This document shows positions 27,101-30,469 of a stretch of 30,469 nucleotides of DNA, in pieces. A program made the translations under genes and the position numbers. Every line of letters begins with the position of its first letter. The first letter of the stretch is position 1. The notes beneath the pieces were generated by a model, which saw nothing but the letters and a program-made list of their open reading frames with translations, was not told where the DNA came from and made no database searches. Source of the stretch: CAVSIS01 sp963814875 (GTDB taxonomy: Bacteria; Acidobacteriota; Thermoanaerobaculia; Thermoanaerobaculales; Sulfomarinibacteraceae); NCBI GenBank assembly GCA_963814875.1, contig CAWFFJ010000033.1:1-30469 (forward strand), given 5' to 3'.

Positions 27101-27662
27101 CCGCGCCTTCGCGGACGTCCCGTCGGGCTACTGGGCGGACCGCCACGTCCACGCCCTTGCCGGCCTCGGGGTCACGGCGGGCTGCGGCGACGGCGAGTTC
27201 TGCCCCGACTCGGCTCTCTCCCGTGAGCAGATGGCGGTGCTGCTCGGCAGGATGCGCCACGGTACGAGCTTCACCCCGGCGGCAGCCGTCGGGGTGTTTC
27301 GCGACGTCCCACCCGACGCGTGGGCGGCCGACTGGATCGAGCAGCTGTGGAGCGACGGCATCACCGCCGGCTGCCTGGTGGACGGCGGGGAGCGCGACTT
27401 CTGTCCGCACGACACCGTCAACCGCGCCCAGATGGCGGTCTTCGTGTGCCTCGCCCGGGGCTGGGAGCCGCTTCCGCCCGCGGGCCTGTTCAGCGACGTG
27501 CCGCTCGACTACTGGGCCGCCGGCCACATCGAGCGCCTCGCGGTCGAAGGGGTTACGGCCGGATGCGGCGGCAGCCGGTACTGCCCCGACGATCCGATCA
27601 CCCGCGCCCAGATCGCGGTCTTCCTGATCAAGGCGTGGGCGGTCGAGCTGATCCCGCCGTGA
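24168..27662 (+). CDS. Large secreted multidomain protein with C-terminal SLH repeats
   Basis: 1164 aa from ATG 24168, which begins a clean signal peptide (SRTLRPVLVAAVLGLPSLAIAA). Residues about 100-535 form a domain opening LPPDTNGDVGRAHYLQWVN, with many Trp/Tyr and paired Cys; it recurs in Acidobacteria-type secreted proteins and I know no function for it. Residues about 543-625 look like a carboxypeptidase-regulatory-like beta-sandwich (GTYDVVVTHPRYAA), then an Ig-like strand region, then a beta-propeller-like stretch (about 700-920, WDRTTATFLVSTPATGSVVR). Three SLH repeats occupy about 981-1160 (FADVPSGYWADRHVHAL, FRDVPPDAWAADWIEQLW, FSDVPLDYWAAGHIERL), each with a Cys pair (GCGDGEFCP, GCLVDGGERDFCP, GCGGSRYCP). 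Presumably exported and bound to the cell envelope. Confidence 0.9.
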   Translation: MLSRTLRPVLVAAVLGLPSLAIAAPDAPTPVVQTPVRADTSRPLAEMAALTMPPSRADGQVEEVAPSNADRAPFLAHAKVPERPVDRVVQSWLGVAAMPPPTLSVEGTGNVNALLPPDTNGDVGRAHYLQWVNVSLQVFAKDGTVLLGPTPGRAFWYGFGGDCETRNDGDPIVLYDHLADRWLVSQFTLTRHQCVAVSATPDPLGPWYRYDYTPQAGRLPDYPKLGLWNDGYGYTARLFAATFQGSFAGAFERARMLVGDPGARLVGFVLADDEYHALLPADLDGPAPPEGTPQPFVGMVDGAWGLAAPYDRDSLIVWRLAVDWDDPGLSTFTEAARIDLDAAGYSFDSNLCGYARSCVPQPGTTVGLDALSDRLMYRPQLRQLAGWRSLVVSQTVDVDGTDHAGLRWYELRDAGAGWVLEQAGTYAPDASHRFMGDVAMDRDGNLMAGFSVSGPTVFPSIRIAGRLASDPPGVLAQGEAEVVTGSGSQLHSASRWGDYSSLSVDPVDDCTFWYTQEYLQTTGQAPWRTRVAAIRFPSCNAGPTGTLAGTVTAAASSAPVTDAQVSPGPGWATQSGPSGTWSLDVPAGTYDVVVTHPRYAAALVAGVEVSDGATSTVDVALDSGALSVTPVRIDVRLGAGESTSLPLTVVNSGTLDAAATMVPLAREPDRVPPLADRPTTEPPPTGDAADAGVSWPSSLASAYGVVNDGARRTVWVGTSWGTAPELREYLADGTATGRSQLLDGDPFTSAAGLCWDPESATIWVLTTGLHRCLHEVDPGRGPTGTVLCPSWPSPPGGLAWDRTTATFLVSTPATGSVVRVDRTGAVVGSLSISAAASGLGFSPVNRHLFALEATTVGVLDLSGPTPVPIASLPVAVTDGAGLDLACDGTLWAVDAADGSVVATASGETPTCPSLTLPWLSLNPDIVVAPAGTPDTPGTAEIAVELRADDTPGYGTFLARLLVDHDTPPEIDPIEISLTRAFADVPSGYWADRHVHALAGLGVTAGCGDGEFCPDSALSREQMAVLLGRMRHGTSFTPAAAVGVFRDVPPDAWAADWIEQLWSDGITAGCLVDGGERDFCPHDTVNRAQMAVFVCLARGWEPLPPAGLFSDVPLDYWAAGHIERLAVEGVTAGCGGSRYCPDDPITRAQIAVFLIKAWAVELIPP

Positions 27663-27767
27663 CGGAGGACATTCGCACCGGTCGTTTCAGCGGACGGACG
27701 AGTGCACCGCGAACATCGCACCGGTTGGGTCCGCGCACTGCGCAATCAGGTCGCCGCCCGCGCACCC

Positions 27768-28877
27768 TTAACGATGTCGGCGCTCGAACGCTCGCTCGAA
27801 AAGCACGGCGAGGGGAACCGCCGCGAGCAGCACTACTGGAATCAGGTAGCGGTTGCCGTAGTGGGAGGACAGGGTCACTCGACCCTCGAGATAGCTCGAC
27901 AGGAACAGCACCAGCAACGCCGTCGCGCCCGCGATCATCGCTGCCAGGCGTCGATCCCTCCTCCACAGTAGCGGTAGACCGAGGAGGCCCAGCACAGTGA
28001 TCGGGCTCGTCGTCACGAGACCGTACTGCGGAGCGAAGAGCACGGCGCCAACCTCGGCGGCTGTGGGCCAGCCCAGCCGCTCCCGGTCGGAAGACAACCG
28101 TGGGGCAGCTCCGTGGAGGTCGACCATCCTGTCGTAACCGGTCACCCACGGTGAACCGAAGAGATGGACGTTGAGGGCCGCGACCGTCACCAGCGGAATC
28201 AGCAGGCCGACGACCCAGGACAGGCACCGATGTCGTGGTGCTCGGACCAGCAGCACCACCCACGCGGCGACGACCACGAGGACGTACTTCGCGGCGCACG
28301 AGAGCCCAATCAGCAGCCCAGCGAGACCGTCGATCCGCCACGTGGGCCGCCGATCCTGCCCGAGAGCGACCATCCCGGCCAGCAACAGCGTCGTAGCGAA
28401 AACGTCCGGGGAGTAGTTCCACGCGTAATGCGGCAGGAACGATGCCAGCCCGGTGAGCACGACGGCCGCCGCTGCCGGCCACGGCCGCGCGACGCGAGCG
28501 GCGAGAACGAAGGCCAGCGCGAACGTGCCCGCGAGCAGGAGGAGGTTGAAGACCAGCGCGCCCGGTGGCCCGAAGAGCGCGAAGAAGGGGACCGAGGCCA
28601 CTGCGAAGGCGACGGGATGTTTGGGGACCAACCTACCTCGCAGGTCGAGTGCAACGTGCCCACTCCACTGGTCCAGCGGCGGCGCGAGCTGATTCGCGAG
28701 GTCGAGATCCCCGTCGAGCTGGAGTGACCTCGCAGTCACCAGGTAGAAGAGCCCATCCCCGCGGACGAAGTGTCGGCCGTCGTAGTGGACCGCGACCACC
28801 GCCAGACAGACCATCATCGGCACGACCACGGCCACCGCACCCGCCCGCCACCAGGCCACTCTCTTCTCCCGCGTCAC
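27768..28877 (-). CDS. Polytopic membrane protein, GT-C glycosyltransferase-like
   Basis: 369 aa from GTG 28877, chosen for GGAGG just upstream; an upstream extension to 28937 would overlap the neighbouring pseudogene. About nine hydrophobic helices are visible, the first at about 8-32. The first external loop carries RGDGLFYLVTARSLQLDGDL, where GT-C enzymes (PMT/ArnT type) have their catalytic Asp motif, followed by a loop with DLRGRLVPKHPV and a helix before HYAWNYSPDVFATTLLL. That pattern suggests a lipid-phosphate-sugar-dependent glycosyltransferase, but the protein is short for the family (often 450-550 aa). It converges on the SLH-protein gene. Function uncertain. Confidence 0.8.
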   Translation of the reverse strand: MTREKRVAWWRAGAVAVVVPMMVCLAVVAVHYDGRHFVRGDGLFYLVTARSLQLDGDLDLANQLAPPLDQWSGHVALDLRGRLVPKHPVAFAVASVPFFALFGPPGALVFNLLLLAGTFALAFVLAARVARPWPAAAAVVLTGLASFLPHYAWNYSPDVFATTLLLAGMVALGQDRRPTWRIDGLAGLLIGLSCAAKYVLVVVAAWVVLLVRAPRHRCLSWVVGLLIPLVTVAALNVHLFGSPWVTGYDRMVDLHGAAPRLSSDRERLGWPTAAEVGAVLFAPQYGLVTTSPITVLGLLGLPLLWRRDRRLAAMIAGATALLVLFLSSYLEGRVTLSSHYGNRYLIPVVLLAAVPLAVLFERAFERRHR

Positions 28878-28923
28878 ACCGCCTCCACACCGGGGCTCCG
28901 ACTGCCCGGCCCGGAGCACTCTA

Positions 28924-29541
28924 TCAGCGTGCTGCATCGACGCGCAGCTCGTTCTCCAGGGCGTCGGAATAGTCCGCCCTGCCGGTGGCGCGCAGCAGCC
29001 TGGTCAGGCGGCCCAGCCGGCGAACCGTCTCGGGATGGCCGTCACCCAGCACGCGCCGGCTGCGCCCGAGCAGGTCCCGGTAGAGCGCTTCGGCCTGCTC
29101 GACACGCCCCAACCGCGCCAGGCAGTCCGCCACGGTGTGCTACGACAGCATGGTGCTGGGATGGTCCGGACCCAGCTCACGAGTCTTGATCTCGAACGAT
29201 CTGCGAGCGAGCCCGATGGCCTCGCCGACACGCACGTCGCGCTCGAGCTCACGCAGTCTACGGCCCGGCACCAGCCCGAGGACGATGAAGTCGTCCTCGG
29301 CCTCCTGCACGAAGTCATAGAGGCGGCAGATGTTCGGGTGTTCGAGACGAGACAGCACCCGGGCCTCGCGCAGAAAACGCGAGCGAGCGCCCGCGTCCAG
29401 CCGGCGCTCGCCCCGAATCGCTTTGACTGCGACATTTCGCCCCAAGGTCTCGTCGATCCCGAGATAGACCTCCCCCATCCCGCCTTCGCCGACGAGTTCG
29501 GCGAGCCGAATGTTGCGCACGGTAGTCCCAATCAGGGTCAC
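28924..29541 (-). pseudogene. Remnant of a Ser/Thr protein kinase-TPR gene (internal deletion plus stop)
   Basis: From GTG 29541 the frame encodes the kinase N-lobe: LVGEGGMGEVYLGID (glycine loop), VAVKAIRG (ATP Lys), REARVLSRLEHPNICRLYDF and DDFIVLGLVPGRRLRELE. It then passes at about 'GEAIGLARRS' straight into a tetratricopeptide unit (EIKTRELGPDHPSTMLS). The catalytic loop (HRD), DFG and whole C-lobe are absent. A TAG (29140-29142) interrupts the TPR, and the same frame continues with ADCLARLGRVEQAEALYRDL to a stop at 28924. Single-base reversal of TAG would restore the TPR but not the kinase. It is clearly a degraded copy of the bacterial PknB-TPR architecture. Confidence 0.85.
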
Positions 29542-29575
29542 GACGCGGCGCGGCCGAGGGTCCCAGAGTGCTTGG

Positions 29576-29596
29576 ATTCCACTCCGGGGGTGGAAT
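29576..29596. repeat. Inverted repeat upstream of the kinase remnant
   Basis: ATTCCAC-TCCGGGG-GTGGAAT is a perfect 7-bp inverted repeat with a 7-bp spacer, 35 bp upstream of the remnant's GTG and 52 bp past the stop of the AraC-type gene. It may be an old operator or a weak hairpin terminator; no T-tract follows. Confidence 0.45.
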
Positions 29597-29647
29597 GACC
29601 TGAGCTGCCCTCTCCGCGGCATCGTCCAGGATGCCTCGCGGCGACGC

Positions 29648-30268
29648 TCACGCCGCCTGGCGGCGGATCTCCTCTGATGGAGCGCGGCCGTAGAACGCTT
29701 TGTACCGGCGCGAGAAGTGCGACGGGCTCGAGAAGGCGAGCCGGTAGGCGACCTCGCTGACGGTGAAGCGGTCGGAGCGCAGCAGGTCGCGCGCCTCGCG
29801 CATCTTCATGGCGAGGATGAGCTGGCTCGGCGTGCAGTCGAGCTCGGCAGCGAGCCCGCGCTCGAGGGTCCGCAGCGACACGTAGAGCTCGGCAGCGATC
29901 TGGCCCGGCGCAACGTTCTCCTCCAGGTGGCGGTGCACGCATACGATCGCCTGGTCGGCCAGGGTTGCAGCCGAGGCGGCCGCGCCTTCGACGACGCGCC
30001 GGACATGGCTGGTCTTGCCGGCGAGAACGTCCCCGGGAGGTGAGGAGCCCCCGGACACGGCCGTCGAACCGCCTTCGCCCTCGAGTGGTGCCCGATCCGA
30101 GGGCAACATCATCAACGCCGGCGAAACACCTCGCGCCGCATCGAGGGCCGCGAGCCTCTCGAGCAGGGCGCCCATCTGCCGCTGATGGCGCCGGTCGCGG
30201 ATGATCATCACCACCGCGAGAAAGCTCACCACCGCAATCAGCACAAGCACACCGACGGTCAGACTCAC
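29648..30268 (-). CDS. Membrane-anchored AraC-type transcriptional regulator
   Basis: 206 aa from GTG 30268, chosen because GGAG lies six bases upstream and translation then begins at the membrane helix (VSLTVGVLVLIAVVSFLAVV). GTG 30307 and GTG 30430 (260 aa) are alternatives. A short coiled segment (RRHQRQMGALLERLAALDA) and a low-complexity linker follow. The last 100 residues are a complete AraC/XylS double HTH (YVSLRTLERGLAAELDCTPS, TVSEVAYRLAFSSPSHFSRR, YKAFYGRAPSEE). The N-terminal part lacks a cupin or other recognisable ligand domain, so signal input, if any, must come through the membrane. It is divergent from the gene starting at 30434 and may control it. Confidence 0.85.
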   Translation of the reverse strand: MSLTVGVLVLIAVVSFLAVVMIIRDRRHQRQMGALLERLAALDAARGVSPALMMLPSDRAPLEGEGGSTAVSGGSSPPGDVLAGKTSHVRRVVEGAAASAATLADQAIVCVHRHLEENVAPGQIAAELYVSLRTLERGLAAELDCTPSQLILAMKMREARDLLRSDRFTVSEVAYRLAFSSPSHFSRRYKAFYGRAPSEEIRRQAA

Positions 30269-30433
30269 ATCAAGCTCCGGTGTCGGGCTCGGGGGCTTCA
30301 GCGCCACGTCCGCCGCCCCACTCTGTTCGTTCTTCTCAGAGTGTAGCGCGACCTCGCGCGGCCCCCATCGGAATAGACCGCCGCGCTGGAGGGTCGTTCT
30401 TGACGGATGCACACGACCGGGGGAGACCACACC

Positions 30434-30469
30434 ATGACGACCTCGAACCGAGTAGCCATTGTCGGCGCC
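30434..30469 (+). CDS. Start of a rightward gene cut by the window edge
   Basis: ATG at 30434 has GGGGGAG eight bases upstream and opens 12 codons to the end of the window, reading MTTSNRVAIVGA. The strand-glycine pattern RVAIVGA is the usual beginning of an FAD- or NAD-binding Rossmann protein, or of a thiolase-like protein. Too short to name. It diverges from the AraC-type gene; the 165 bp between them should hold both promoters. Confidence 0.6.
   Translation, partial: MTTSNRVAIVGA

Noticed and set aside
27673..27725. Direct repeat TCGCACCGGT (27673-27682 and 27716-27725) between convergent genes
   Set aside because: Only two 10-base copies, no flanking mobile element or inverted ends; could be chance.

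Overview
The window is high-G+C DNA with G/C-rich third codon positions and compact operons, many with strong Shine-Dalgarno sites and ATGA/GTGA overlaps. Gene content points to a Gram-negative (diderm) bacterium: an OprP-type outer-membrane porin, NtrC/sigma-54 regulation and ergothioneine synthesis. One large secreted protein ends in cysteine-paired SLH repeats and opens with a PPDTNGDVG-type domain. That combination makes me think of Acidobacteriota (Thermoanaerobaculia-like); this is inference from gene style, with no rRNA or marker gene in the window.

Region 1 (149-11110, all minus strand) is a dedicated sensory/transport locus. An NtrB/DctB-like membrane kinase (9356-11110) and an NtrC-family sigma-54 activator (7955-9352) are followed by a 443-bp control region. 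That region holds a -24/-12-like element and two dyads of the form GGGACA-N3-TGTCCC. A six-gene operon follows: pseudo-receiver, porin, a second Cache-type histidine kinase, a double-receiver protein, a divergent SLC13/DASS-type transporter and a receiver-CBS protein, closed by a clear intrinsic terminator at 149-178. In effect it is an uptake path (outer-membrane porin plus inner-membrane carrier) wrapped in two kinases and five receiver domains.

Region 2 (11111-15511) holds a decayed coding remnant, a GAF-GGDEF-EAL cyclic-di-GMP enzyme, a nested hairpin between convergent genes, a SIMPL-domain protein, an 8-bp tandem repeat and an SDR resembling dihydropteridine reductase.

Region 3 (15508-20765, minus) is an apparent operon: egtD, egtB, a chimeric ORF and a glycogen-debranching-type glucosidase. 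The chimeric ORF is the front of a GH63-like glucosidase joined in frame to two pieces of an SDR, apparently created by two deletions.

Region 4 (21046-30469) carries a DapA/HOGA-type aldolase, two small unknown genes flanking a large inverted repeat, a hydroxyacid dehydrogenase, the SLH protein, a polytopic GT-C-like membrane protein, a second deletion-derived wreck (Ser/Thr kinase N-lobe joined to a TPR, with a stop codon), a membrane-anchored AraC-type regulator and the first 12 codons of a rightward gene.

The best candidates for something new are the region 1 circuit with its carrier lacking both SNT motifs, and the two deletion chimeras.
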